DNA from: Hygrophila difformis
Taxonomy: Eukaryota; Streptophyta; Magnoliopsida; Lamiales; Acanthaceae
DNA length: 64,000 bases
Assembly: GCA_030278955.1 (NCBI GenBank)
Contig: JAOANR010000002.1
Span: 186,001-250,000, forward strand
Reading direction: 5' to 3'
This document shows, piece by piece, positions 1 through 12,701 of this stretch. Numbering within the stretch: the first letter of the stretch is position 1; every line of letters begins with the position of its first letter. A model generated the notes under the pieces. The model had not been told where the DNA came from, did no database searches, and saw only the letters and a program-made list of their open reading frames with translations. The position numbers and the translations under genes were made by a program.

Positions 1-25
1 GCGTGCTACAGTAGCATGCTACAGT

Positions 26-28
<3 letters not shown>
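1..28. repeat. Edge of a CTACAGTAAC-type array
   Basis: Two copies of GCTACAGTA occur at the very edge of the window. The same motif makes up the arrays in the LTRs of element B (52975-53335 and 59135-59820). It lies inside the minus-strand LTR, so this relative probably carries its own array continuing to the left. Confidence 0.55.
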
Positions 29-65
<37 letters not shown>

Positions 66-92
66 TTTTTTTTTTTTATATATATATATATT
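29..92. repeat. Poly(T) and (TA)n tract
   Basis: A long T run interrupted by AAA is followed by a short TA repeat. It lies within the partial LTR and separates the CTACAGTA motif from the AT-rich part. Confidence 0.9.
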
Positions 93-1500
93 AAGATTCT
101 TATCTTAAAAAAAATCATAATGTGGGAATTTTTGTGATCTTGTAAGTCATACATAGCTTCAAAAAGGAATATATTCTTTATTTGAAAATGACAAGATATG
201 ATTAATATTCCACCCTACAATTTCAAACCATAGTCAAATTATTCCCAATTATATTATGGCATTCTAGAATAATTCATAAAAAAAATATGGGTAGAATGAT
301 TAATCAAGGATATATAGAAAATAGATAATTCTCATTATAATTTAAACATGTAAATATATACATGTATATACATGTGTACATGTTTGGAAAGATTATTTCA
401 AGACCAAGGTATATATGTGTATATAAACTTGTATATGGATTTAAAATATTCTATGAACCATATACTTATTACACTTGATATTGAAATCCATATATTTATT
501 TGAAAAGACAAATATATATAATTTTTTTCAAAGTATGTTTTGTAGAAAATAATATACTAATCTTTAAGCACATATTTGAACATATAAATATATATAGATT
601 TGATTAAAAATCTACTTAGTGAATTGATCAAAATATATATATTCATACATATATATCGGGCAATTTCTATGGTATTACAGCGGTTTCCGGCCATTCCACC
701 GATTATGCCCCCATTTAGGCCTATCTCTACCCTTGCCTGGTATTGAGATGTTCCAAACTCTTCCAATACAGCTCCCCAACTCCTCCAAACACCTATACCA
801 AGCTACACAACAAGAAATCAAGCTCCAAACATCAAAATTCATTCAAGAACATGATTTCATCATCATGAAACCATTTGAAGCTCTAAAACTGAAATCAACA
901 ACACCAAAATGGTCTCAAGTACTAACCTTAGTTTCCTTTAACACTTATTCAGCTTCCAAACAAGAATCCAAGCTTCGATTCAACACCAAAAGCAAGAATT
1001 TCTACAAACACCTAATTTTCGTCACCAACTTTCATCACCCCAAAACTCACTCAAACATCATCAAAATCAAGTGTAGAAACTAGGAAAATACTTACCAAAG
1101 CTTATATAAGTAATCCCCCAACTTGATTTGAGGAAGAAAACACCAATTCCAAGCCAAAATGAAGAACCCTATCTTCACCGAGAGGGAGTGACGGGAATGA
1201 GGGATGATGATGATGAAATGGGGTTTTTCCAATGCCCAATCTGATTTTTGAAGGGTCAAAAATGGATCCGGGTCGGGTCACGGGTCTCGGGTCGGAATGT
1301 GGGTTAAAAGAGTTACACCACTTGTCTTGACCACATTGCACCCGTTTGAACACTTGACTCTTATTATCTTGTGAGTTGAACTCACTTATTCCCCCACTTA
1401 AATCTTCATTCCCTACAAAATAATCCACACACCAAGTCTTTTGTTAATTAACCATAACTAAATTAAATTAATTATGAGTTAATTAAATCGGGGTGTTACA

Positions 1501-2767
1501 TTGTTGCCTTTTGAGATAATGAAAAATGCAAATCCAAACACTTTTTAGTGATTATTTGATTATCGCGATCTGAAACAACATAAGTTCATCCAAACATTTA
1601 CTTTTCTACAGCACGTTTTGTTACAACAATTATCTGATTATCCATTTTTTAAACGCCGCAGCACTTGTTAAAACGCACATCCAAACACTCTTTTAACTCA
1701 GCTCATTTGTGTGACAAAACAGCTTTCTTAAAGACACAAAATAACTTAGGTCAAACAACTCTTTTTTTTTGGATGAGCTGAGGCCAGGTCAAACAATTCT
1801 TTTTGAATCTGCTATAATGAGTATTAGTATTTTGGATTTCAGCTTATTGTAGGTAAAAATTGGTCTCGAAATTGTCAAACAACTAATTTTGGACAATTTA
1901 TTACACACGTAAAACATGACCAATAATTAATTCTATTTTGACATTTGCTATTATATTAAATAATTTATTTAAACATTATTTATTATTTGTTAAAACTTTA
2001 ATTGAATATAGAGAATATGAGGTTGATTAAAACTTTAAAATTAAAAATTGAGTTAGACCAAGTTAAATCTTTTCTAAGTTAAAAAAAAATATGGTTGTAC
2101 ATAAAATTGATTATAAATATGATTTTGGTCTAAAGAGATAACTATATGATAATGAAATAAACTTTTTTCTAACATGCTTATAGAATAAATTAAAGTACAT
2201 AACAAAAAAAATATAGAGGAAAGATAAAGACAAAATATCTTATATGATCCAAATATTAAAATTATTTTTATGTATAAATATTAAAATTAAAATAATATTA
2301 TAGAATCCAAATAAATCATTAGAAATCAAATTTGAAAGATACATTTTGATTCACTATAAAATTAATTTTTAATAAATATACAATAATTCATTTGAACATG
2401 AAAAGATACAATTATATGATCTAAAATTCTTTAAATAATAGATTAAGCATTGACAATTACTTAGTTAAAATATATATAAATTGAATATTAGATTTAATTC
2501 CAAATTCCACGATTTTAAATATAAATATTGAGAATAATTATATGTGATCTCAATGGGAAATAAGGGACAATCGGTAATTGTATATATTAATTAATGATAT
2601 TATACGTAATTCAAATATATATATTAAATTTTTTCTAGATTATTTATTTTAATTATGTGAGTGAGGTTGTTGAAAATAATTTAAAATTGTAAGAGTATTA
2701 TAGATTATAGATTTAGGGAGTATATATGATATGATTGAGTTTGTTGAAATTAAAATTAGATTATATA
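1501..2767. other. AT-rich stretch with no recognisable feature
   Basis: No open frame with a recognisable domain is present. From about 1501 to 1900 there are loosely repeated phrases of the type 'atccaaacac' and 'caaacaactc'; the rest is highly AT-rich. At 2708-2760 a phrase 'tagatttagggagtatatatga' resembles the sequence on the far side of the adjacent Helitron-like element (about 6225). Confidence 0.6.
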
Positions 2768-5700
2768 CTAGTATTTTTTGCCCGCGCGTTGCGCACGGGC
2801 GTATTGCTTTCTTATTATGAATAGAACTAATATATATTTTTTTTAGTTGAATGAACAAAATAAATACGTAGAAGTATACAATTTGGAATTCATAGTCAAT
2901 GATAATTTTAGAGATAATGGTTTAGAGTTTAGAGATATAGAGTTAAAAGTTAAGGAGGAATAGAGTTTATAATTTAACAATCAAATTTAGGATTTCATTG
3001 TTAAAATGAAACATATTTATTATAAATTAGTTATTTTAACATCCCATTATCCCTCGACCCTCCTCCCATTATGTGAATTTTCTTGAATGATATAACAATT
3101 TTCTAATAATTCAATTCCCTCTCCTATCCACATGATCTATTAAATAATTCGATTCCACAATACTAAAGCTAAATAAACTCGAAACATAGCCTGCTTGGTT
3201 GAAAGTGGGAACCAAGTATTTTCTCAACCAACTTATAGAGTTTTTGATACAACTTCTCCACCTGCCATCAACAAAACATTCATTATCACTCCTAAATGAT
3301 ACAATTTCATATCAGAAATGTTTTTAGTTGATATTTAGTGAAAACAATCATCAGGACAACCAAAAATTCTCAACACAGGCTAATTCCTATCTCCACTCCA
3401 GGTAGAGCAATTCAAGTTATGCTTATAATAATAGTATAGTTTTTGTAATAGTTAGTGAGAATTATGTGTGAATGTCAATCATCAACTCTCCAAGGATAAA
3501 AGGAAAATCAATAATTACATTAATGAGATTTGGCACACACCTTATAAATCAACTCCTCAATTTGTTCATCGTGATCAATTGAATCTTTGGCCATTCAATC
3601 GACGGAACAACATAAGTGAACACTAATGCAATGCCTTTAGCTGTAAAAGAAATAGTCAATTTAACATTTAAGAAAACTTTTTACCCATTTGCTCCGTTGG
3701 GCAAAAATAATGACCAAGCAATTGGTAGAGCTTAACATTTCTTTGTTCAAATTATGTTCATGCAAGAGGGTGGTAGAAATTAGAATTACTACATTATCCA
3801 ATATTTTATGTTTATATGCTCCAAGGAAACTCACTATTAACATGTGGTTACTTTGTCGAGCATGGCTTCAATGGTGAAGCTGCATCTTTTGTAGAAAGTT
3901 CATCAAATTTTGAATATCCGTTCTACTCAATTCTTTGATTTTATTATTCTGAATAAAATTAAGAGGTTGTTCTTTGGGGCATTAAATCAAACACAATGAT
4001 AGGAATGCCAATATAATACCCTTAAGTGTATAAATTGGGAGTATGCATGCATAATCAGAATGAATTATCCAAGCAATCCACACAGCTCTTGAAACGAGTC
4101 ACTATTGGCATTGAAGTAAAGTTAGTAGAGAAAACCTCGGATCGTTTGGTGAGGCAGAGGATGAGAGGAACATAGAAAAGAACAGATGAATTTATTGATG
4201 TTTATTTATTTATTATTTTATTTTTTTTGCTGATGACGTGTTTGATTATATGGCATTACTCAGCAGCTATCAATCTACCCGCTTGTTTTAATAAGAGCAT
4301 TTGATCTAAAAATGAGCGTATAATGATTGAACTTATATGAGGATATAAAATGAGAATATAATTATTTTTTTTGAATTACATGAGATTCAAGTCTTTTGTT
4401 TATGTTTTCGATTTTTTTTTCTTTTTTCTCTTTGCCCGCCTTCTCAGACTTGTTCACCAAAAAAAAGGCTTTTGCTTAAAATAGTGGTTGGAATGCATGT
4501 AACAAAAATTTAAAAGGGAAATAAATGAGAGAATAAGACGATTGAAGAAAAATTCAAAGACACAACCAAATGAACATAACATAAAATAAATTATTTTTAA
4601 TGTTAAAAACCTAAATATAAATAGTTTCACTTTCATATCTAAAATAATGAGCGCAAGTGGAAAACTTGATAAGTTTAGTATTGTATGTTTATATATATGA
4701 TAAATGTTCACTTTAGATTATTCTTTGTAAAAAATAAAATGGTTAATATGTTTGATTGAAAGTTTATATTCACATGTTTTGTATCATGTTTGAACGTCAT
4801 GATCACTTAAAAAAAATATTAGAGCTTTTGGATAAAAATATTGCTACAATCCAAAACTAATTATGATTCCCACAAATCTTCACAATTATTTATACTAAAA
4901 TACTTCTTATATCCTTTTACAATACAAATTATTTATATATAAAAAATTTGTATAAAAATTTACTTTGAATTTCATATACATATATATTTATATTGAAATA
5001 AAATAAGGATTAAGGATATTATGTCTAAAAGTTAAACTATGATACGTGTTAGTCTTTTTTTTTCATTTTCTTTCTTTTCTTCTTAAGAAAGAAAAAAAAA
5101 TTATGTAGAATTGGCTAAAATGGTATGGAATTTTTAAGTGATTAGTTATTTTATATTATCAATTTTTTTTAACGTCAGTTTAATGTTTACACCATATTTT
5201 TAATGAAATATTTATATTTAAAATATGTCATTGATTAAAAATGTTTGAAATCTATTATTTTAAATTCCTTATATTGATATAGGATTCTATTTTAGACACA
5301 TATTTTTAACCTAATTATATTTATTTATTAATATTATAATATGTTAATATTTCTTAAATACTCCTTTACTATTATATATTTGATCAAAGAATTAATATTA
5401 TATAGTTTTATGTTTATAAATATTTGATATGATAAATATATTTACTATAATTTAAAAACATATATTTACTTCATTTATACTGTTTAATTTCAATATTAAG
5501 CTAGGTAAAAAAATTGGGATATAAAATTTATTAAATTTTTATAGTTCACAACATTTCTTAAATTTAGTTATTCAATATATTTTGAATGAAATACTTTTTT
5601 AAAAAATATCATAATTATATTCCTTTTATTGATACAAGATTATATATTTTATACAGATAAATTTTTAATCTAACTAAATTTATTTAATTATATTATAATA

Positions 5701-6208
5701 TTATTTTTTACAAAATTATATGTATAAAAAAAGTATACATAAAAAAATAATTTATATTATATGTATCAGAAAATAATTTATATTATATGTATCAATATTA
5801 TTTGATACAATATTATTCAATATTATATATAGGTCACCAAAAAAATAATTTATATATATGAAGTATGTATCAAAAAAGTTGTTATATTAATAGATAGATT
5901 TATATATGCAATCAAAATAATTTATATAAAAAGAATTATATCTTTTAAAATATATATGAAGATTTTCACACGACTTTGTTATATTAATAGATTGATTTGT
6001 TTTCTAAACTTAGATATTGGTGACGTGGTCGATGACATGGCATTACTGGGCAATTACTCAGCATCTATGTGTCTTTGCAAGAGCCGTTGATTTAAAAATG
6101 AGTCCATAATGACTGATTAACCCCTGAAAATTAAGAAGGATAGATTAATTTTAATAAGGACAAAAGAGTCTGCACATACCAAAAAGTATTCAGGATTTAT
6201 TATATAGA
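2768..6208 (-). mobile_element. Helitron-like non-autonomous element (candidate)
   Basis: On the minus strand the right end reads as a GC-rich hairpin (2780-2800), 8 nt of spacer, then CTAG followed by T in the flank. This is the classical Helitron 3' end. The left end on the minus strand begins TCTATATAATAAATCC after an A at 6209, matching the Helitron rule of insertion between A and T. A second possible TC start lies at 6230, on the other side of a TA repeat. There is no Rep/helicase frame. Two related internal segments (about 4220-4330 and 6015-6130) share 'tggcattact', 'ctcagca' and 'aaaaatgag', suggesting an internal duplication. I recognised no captured gene. Confidence 0.5.
2780..2800 (-). 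repeat. Helitron 3'-terminal hairpin
   Basis: Inverted repeat GCCCGCGCG / CGCACGGGC with a three-base loop TTG and one mismatch. It stands out as a GC-rich island in AT-rich DNA and lies 8 bases from the CTAG at 2768-2771. Confidence 0.6.
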
Positions 6209-6246
6209 TATATATATATATATATATAGATTTAGTGAGTATATAT

Positions 6247-6453
6247 GATTGTTGAAATTGAAGAAAAAACTCGGATGAGATGTTGATAATAGGGGGTAGA
6301 GAAGTGGGGGGAAAGTAGACTATATTACTTTTATATATATATAGATATATGATTGTTGAAATTGGAGAAAAAAATCGGATGAGATGTTGAAAAAGGGGGT
6401 GGGGAAGTGGGGGGAAATTAGACTATATTACTTTTATATATATATATAGATAT
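6247..6453. repeat. Two tandem units of about 104 bp
   Basis: The unit starts GATTGTTGAAATTG and contains 'tcggatgagatgttga', a G-rich run, 'tagactatattacttttata' and a TA repeat. It occurs at 6247-6350 and again at 6351-6453 with few differences. A diverged partial copy of the unit's start lies at about 2708-2760, on the other side of the Helitron-like element. Confidence 0.8.
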
Positions 6454-6532
6454 AATTGTATATTCATTTTAGGAGAAGTGACATAGTAAAAATATGTCTT
6501 ATATATACATTAATTAATATATACAAATCTTT

Positions 6533-7120
6533 TTCAAGAATCGTGATCCTACTACAGCCATAAGCTAGACACTACTTTAATATAGGGCTATGATCATAAT
6601 GAAGCATAATCTACAGAAAAAAAATTCATTCTTACGGTCTCATATAGCCACAATAAACCAAATACTCATGTCACTGTATGCTGAATAACATTATCCATTA
6701 TCACATATCAAACACACCGGTAACATTAGAGAGTAATAACCATCCACATGCTGTGTAAACATTCGCTTTAACCATAATCTATACCACTGTGTGCATAATA
6801 ATAATAAAAACAAGCAGCTATATGGATTTTTATAAAACCATTACATTATCATATTTCTTATTTCTACACGAATCATGATCCTACCGCCTCCATAAGCCAA
6901 ACATTAATTTCCTCTATGGATAAGATTATAAGGAAGCAAAATCTAAAAAAAATGCGCATTCATACGCTCTCATACAGCCACCATAAGCCCAATACTTGTG
7001 TCCCTGTAGGACGAATACCTCTGTCACACATCAAACACACCAGTTATATTATACGGGAATAAAAAACAGCTCTATGTACTTTAACACAACATTTACATTA
7101 TCGTGCTTCTTACTTCTTGA
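6533..7120. repeat. Imperfect tandem duplication of about 330 bp
   Basis: 'gaatcgtgatcctactac' at about 6538 and 'gaatcatgatcctaccgc' at about 6870 start two parallel series. Both go on to share 'ctcatacagccac' and 'tcaaacacacc' type phrases and a 'cattacattatc' phrase at matching spacing. No domain is recognisable. Two short open frames nearby (6996-7256 plus, 7231-7524 minus) match nothing I know. The following stretch to about 8075 holds only TTG repeats near 8000-8070. Confidence 0.6.
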
Positions 7121-8075
7121 TTCATTACGTTATCTTCCCAAACACCTGTCCCATTGCCCGATTCAAGCTCAACATCCTTCTCACATCTTCATCATTCATG
7201 ATCTACATCGTGTATCCTCCATCTGGTTCATTATAATGGAGTGTGTGCGTCGTTGAACATATATTTCTCCATCACCCTTCCATACACGTCCACAAGAACA
7301 TCAACATCCCTGATCCGCACAAGATGGAAGTTGGAGTTATGATGACAAAATAACACAATCTCTTGCGTATGCCCTTGCTCCTGACTTCCGTTCCTATTTC
7401 TCCAGTGTTCTCCCTCCCAAAAACCTATGCCTGTCGAAACACTAATATTGTTCGCGCTTGTCCACCCTCTTAACCCTTCTCTTTCCACCCACCAAATGTC
7501 GTAAGTCCGGTCCCCCACCCACACTATCTGTTGTTCGTGCTTCCATCATCTCAAGAAGCTTCACAAACCCAACAACATAACCCTCACTGGCTGCGCTTGC
7601 TGTCTTCTGTCAAGAACCAAGGAATAGAATGTCACTCAAACCTTTCTCATCCTTCCCATCTGCTGTAGCTTGCGGTAAGCTTGGATAAGCTCAACAATGG
7701 TGGTTTTTCGATTTTTCCCCGAAAGAGGAGAGCACAATTTTTATTTCTCCCAGGAAGTTGAAAATGGTGTTGAAAGTTCCTTTTGTCAATCCCTTCCCAT
7801 CAACACCATTTGTCAGAAAACTCTAGAAAAGTAAGGATATATTGGTATTTTTATAAAGGATTTTGATTATTCATTTATTTTAAATCGGCAGGTCCTGAGA
7901 TTGTATGTTATATATTGGTATTGATACAAGATGTATATGGTACGCTGGTCTTATACTTACAAGATATGGTTGGGTTGGTCTTTAATTGCAATTTCCCCTT
8001 AATTAAATTGTTGTTGTTGTTGTTGATTTTCCCTTAATTAAATAATTTGTTGTTTTTGTTGTTATTGTTCATGTT

Positions 8076-8565
8076 GGTTTTTTTAAGGAAAAAATTTGTT
8101 TTATTCATAAAACAGATAACGAGATGTATTTGTTTTCCAAGTACAAAAGTATCTATCCTGCACTTGCCATAAATCCGGCCAGAACAACAATCAACAATGG
8201 CATCTCAACAAAGAAAATACCGTCCACAGAATTTAGAAAACAAAGCCCTTATATCACAGAATAACAAATCATCCCAAACAGCAACGACAACAATCAAAAT
8301 AGTAGCCTTTTAACCCTCCATCCATTCTGTGATCATCCCGGTCAATACCACTGTTCTATTTTACCTTCCCCAGAAGCTCCAGCCTATGAGAAAGATTTTA
8401 TTCACCAGGTACAATTTCTTCGTCGGATATTTCTACAACAATATTGCAGCAGAGGTTTAGATTGGCAAAAGCAGCAAACAAAGTAACACCAACAGACCAT
8501 CTACCCAGACTTCTCGCCTGCACATGTCAATACCATTATTCGATTTTGCCTTCCCCGGTTGCTCC
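8076..8565 (-). other. LINE 3' untranslated region
   Basis: Between the ORF2 stop (minus-strand TGA at 8568-8566) and the terminal A-rich tract. It includes a minus-strand 'ttatgaataaaacaaat' segment close to the end, of the kind seen before the tail in plant L1 elements. Confidence 0.6.
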
Positions 8566-11500
8566 TCATTTCGCCCATTTATCTGCGAGCTCATTTCTCT
8601 CCCTCAAGATGTGTTGAACTGTTGTTTCCCCAGCGAAACTCATCAATCCAAGATTATAGCCATGAGGTGGTGAAGGTGCCATGGAACATGCTCCGGCACT
8701 AGAAGCCATTTCACCACATTACAAGAGTTGCATTCAAATATCAACCTTTGGACTGGGAATCCTTGATCACGAACAATCGCCCTACAAACTCTGTGAACAG
8801 CTGTCAATTCAGCTTCATTCGAGTCTGTGTATCCAATACGATCCGAGAGAAGGAATATCACCTCCTCTTTATCATCTCTAATAACTCCGCCAATTCCTGC
8901 TGGTCCGGGATTACCAAGTGATGAGCCATCTGTATTGATCTTCCACCACCCTTGCTCTGGACGGACCCATGTCAGACCATGCCAGGGCACCCTTGTCACC
9001 AGATTTCTCAACTGAACTAGTCCATTTGGAAAATTAGAATCCAAACAGGCCATACTTACATCAATATTGCCCTGTTCCACTTTCCACCATAAACCAATTC
9101 TCCATTTTATTTCTTCCACTGCCCCCTTCCAATTAGACTGTTTTCCTTTGAAAACCAATTCATTCCTCAATCTCCAGTCTGTCCATGCGATCACCACTCC
9201 TGTGAGTTGCCAAACTGTCATTCTACCACATTTCGAATGAAAATCCAACCACCACTCCATTAAATTTTTGGACTTGCCCGGAATCACCCAATCAACACCA
9301 AACCATTGTACCCCAATATACCAAAGTTTAGCCACAGAAGCACATCTACAATATAAGTGATCAACCGATTCAATCACATTACCACAAAAAGGACATTGGG
9401 AGTTTGATACCTGGATGCATCCTCGATCAGAAAGAATACCTTTTACTGGTAAAGCGTTCTGGAGAAGTTTCCACATGAAGAGCTTAACCTTCATCGGGCA
9501 TTTGATTCTCCATAGGCACCGCCACAGCCCCCTTCTTGCTGCCGACTCGTTAGCCCCATTCCGCGACCAGCACGATCGAATGTTGAATTTGCCGTTCCCT
9601 TCCTTTTGCCAACAATTCTGATCGACTATATTTCTACACAATTGCTGTCCCCTGAGAATAAGCATTAACTCATTCCAAATCCCAACCTCCCAATCGAATA
9701 ATGGCCTTCACAATTGTATGTTCCAGTGCCATTCAAATCCACTCCATACCCCCAATTCAGCCACTCTACCTTCCTTATTTTCTGTTAGTGCGTATATCCG
9801 AGAGAATAAATCCCTCAACACCCTATCATTAGCCAACCATTTATCATGCCAGAAGCTCGTCCTTTCTCCATTTCCTATCTGAATGCTGAAATAACAACAT
9901 TCCTCTTCCATTCCCCCACTGTCCCATCCACAGCATATCCTACCCCACATTGACCTCCCAGGCCTTGGATCCGGTACCAACGACGCTCACTTCCCATAGT
10001 ACTTGGCGTCTATAACATCTTTCTATAGCGCTTCTTCTTTGCCAAATCTCCATCTCCATTTCAATAATAGGGCCATATTAAATCTCTGAACATTCCAAAT
10101 GCATAGACCTCCTTCATCCCGCTGCGTACCAATTCTCTCCCATTTTATTGTATGTATTTTCCTGGTCCCATCCCATTCATTCCAAAAAAAATTTCGTTTC
10201 AACTTCTCCAACCGATCTGCCACAGACCTTGCTATCTTAAATATTGATAAAAAAATTATACCATTAGACTACTCAACATCGACTTTGTCAAACACAAACG
10301 TCTTGCTTGGGAAAGCATTCGACCTTTCCAACCTGCAAGTCTCTTTTCCACCCTTTCTAGCACAGGTTGCCATATCGCCATTCCATTAATTCTTCCACCA
10401 ATAGGTATCCCTAAATAGTTCAGTGGCCATCCACCAATTCCACACCCCAATAAGGTGGCAACCTCCCTTTCCATTTCTGTTGAGCAATTAAGGCCATAAT
10501 AAAGCTCTTCCCAAAGCTAATCTGAAGCCCTGTGGACAAAGAGAAACACTCCAGTATTCTCTTCAACGCAATCACTTGTTGAAGATCACCATCACAAAAT
10601 AAAATCATGTCATCCGCATACTGTAGGTGGGATAAAATCGGGCCCCCAATCCCAGCCTGTAGCGCCGAGAAGATTCCCAGATCTCTCGCCCTTAGCAGCA
10701 ATCTATTTAATACTTCTACCACCAACATAAATAGATACGATGAAAGTGGATCTCCCTGTCTTAGTCCTTTTTGCAATTTAAAGAATCCCGTTAGAGAGCC
10801 GTTTATGAGCACATCAGCTGATGCTATGGTAACGCACTCCCTCATCCAGATGATCCAAGTGTCCCCGCGCTCCATCGCCTCTATTATACTAAATAAAGCC
10901 TCCCACGAAACATTATCGTATGGTTTTGCGAAATCCAACTTGAAGACAAAGCCCCTTACGCCCTGACGAATGTGTTGAGTGTATTATTTCCGCCGCGATC
11001 TACACCCCATCCAAAATTTGTCTTCCTTTAACAAATGTCATTTGGGAAACACCCACCAGTTTGTTTAATACCACCTGTAGCCGCCTTGACAACACTTTAG
11101 CAATGATTTTGTATACTCTCCCGACAAGTGAGATAGGGCGGAACTCACTAAATTCCAATGGATTGTCCACCTTTGGAATTAACGTGATAAAAGAACCCCC
11201 AACTTCTTTAGGTAATTTACCCTCCCTCTCAAAAACCTTGAAAATCTCCATCACATCTCCTTTAACCAATTCGCAGTATTTTTTAAAAAAACCAATGTTG
11301 AAACCATCCGGGCGGGGCGCCCTATTCCCGTCATAGCTCCATACGGCTGATCGGATTTCCTCTTCTGTAAAATCCCTTGTCAGGCAGCTCCTATCCCCCT
11401 CTCCAACCCTTGACAGCCCTAAGTCCACAATTTGAAAAAGCTCCTGAGTTTGTTTAGAGAACATCCCCTGGAAGTATATCAACGCCTTTTCCTTTATCTC

Positions 11501-12663
11501 CTTCGGATGCTCAATCACTGCTCCCTCCATTTTACTAGCCCCAATATATTCGCGCCTCCTGTTCAGAGCAGCCATCGCGTGGAAGAACCGGGTATTTTGA
11601 TCCCCCTCCTTTAGCCACTGAATCCTTGATTTTTGTAACCACCTCCTCTCTTCCGCCATTAGCAACCTTTGTAGTTCCCTCCGTTTGTCTAACCAATTCA
11701 CTCTATCCTCCTCAGCAGCATCCCCTGAATGAAATTCTCCTCCAAGCCCCCCATATCTGCCATGAGACCTTGAATACGGTTATCGAAATCTGATGCCCCA
11801 TACCCTTCCCAATTCCGAATCCTACTTTTCAATGCTCTCAACTTATCACACAACCTAGCCCCCCGAATGTTCCCTGACCCACCCCAAGACTCCCGAACTA
11901 ACTCGAGAAACCCTTCTCATCCATCCAATAATTAAAACTCCAAAGGGTTTTGGTCCCCAAGCCTTACCCCCGATTTCCAACAAAACAGGATAGTGATCAA
12001 AGAGCACATATATGCCTCTTTTTTTAGTAACCCCACTCGAAGAACAGAGCCATCCAGGAGAAATAAGAAATCTATATAACCGACTACCCGCTCTCTCCCC
12101 TCTCCCCAACCAAGTAACTTGTCCCCCCTCCATTGGTAAATCCACTAAACCCAATTGATTGATAAAATCCCTAAAATCCCTTATGGAACCGATATCCTCA
12201 CTTGATCGAAACCTTTCATTAACGCTGCTAACGACATAAAATCCCCGGCCATACACTACAGATCCCCATTCGTTGGATTACATTTTTGTGCTAACAATTC
12301 CCATAATGTTGCTCTCTCTTCTTTCATTTGGAGCGTGTATGCAAATAAAATTTATAACTCCATCCAAGCCTCTCAAATTTCCTTTAATCCAGATATAATT
12401 GTGCTCGCCTTCGACACACTAAAAACTCCACTGTTCCCGTCCCAAATCACAAGCAAGCCCCCAGCATTACCGATGGCAGGTTGGACCCGAAACTCACACT
12501 CCTTCGACCCCCAAATTCTGAACACCAATCTGTCTTTAACCACGCTCATCTTCGTTTCCTGGCAACATAACAAAGATGGCCTATACTTCTTACACAACCT
12601 AACCATTGCCCTTCGTCTCACCCCCCCATTCAAACCCCTTAGATTACGTGTGATCATCCGCAT
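8566..12663 (-). pseudogene. LINE ORF2: endonuclease, reverse transcriptase, RNase H
   Basis: Read as several frames split by stops and frameshifts. The N-terminus (12663-12373) has NLRGLN and a QETK motif typical of the apurinic-type endonuclease, continued at 12256-11855. The reverse transcriptase spans about 11701-10256, with FRPISLV, DFAKPYDNVSW (an expected A-Y-D motif with P), GLRQGDPLS and the catalytic LQYADDMIL. A zf-RVT region near 9400-9560 has the pattern W..KCPMKVKLFMWKLL followed by CPFCG...H.F-type cysteines. RNase H lies at 8950-8570: WWKINTDGSS, then E in SNEAEL, D replaced by N in FECNSC, and a final NELADKWA block that is out of frame with the previous part. At least six breaks make it non-functional. 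This protein would nick and reverse-transcribe at the target site. Confidence 0.88.
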
Positions 12664-12701
12664 TTAAAAGCTACCCTCAACACCTCCCTGACCCGCTACT
12701 T

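Larger units (their letters stand above)
1..1500 (-). mobile_element. Partial LTR of a Ty3/gypsy element, same superfamily as element B
   Basis: Read on the minus strand, the segment starts at 1500 with TGTAACACCCCGATTTAATT, a typical plant LTR start. Downstream it can be followed against the element B LTR at 52013: both have the 'actcacaagataataagag' stretch, a run of direct repeats of 'aagtg', the GGGTC/GACCC-rich block and the 'tcaaatcaagt.gggggatt' block. The similarity is clear but the sequences have diverged. The other end lies outside the window, so whether this is a solo LTR or part of a complete element is unknown. The short open frames inside it have no recognisable domain and I read them as chance. 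Confidence 0.75.

Noticed and set aside
7231..7524. Minus-strand open frame of 97 codons
   Set aside because: No family recognised and no supporting splice or start context; it may be an old gene piece but this cannot be shown.
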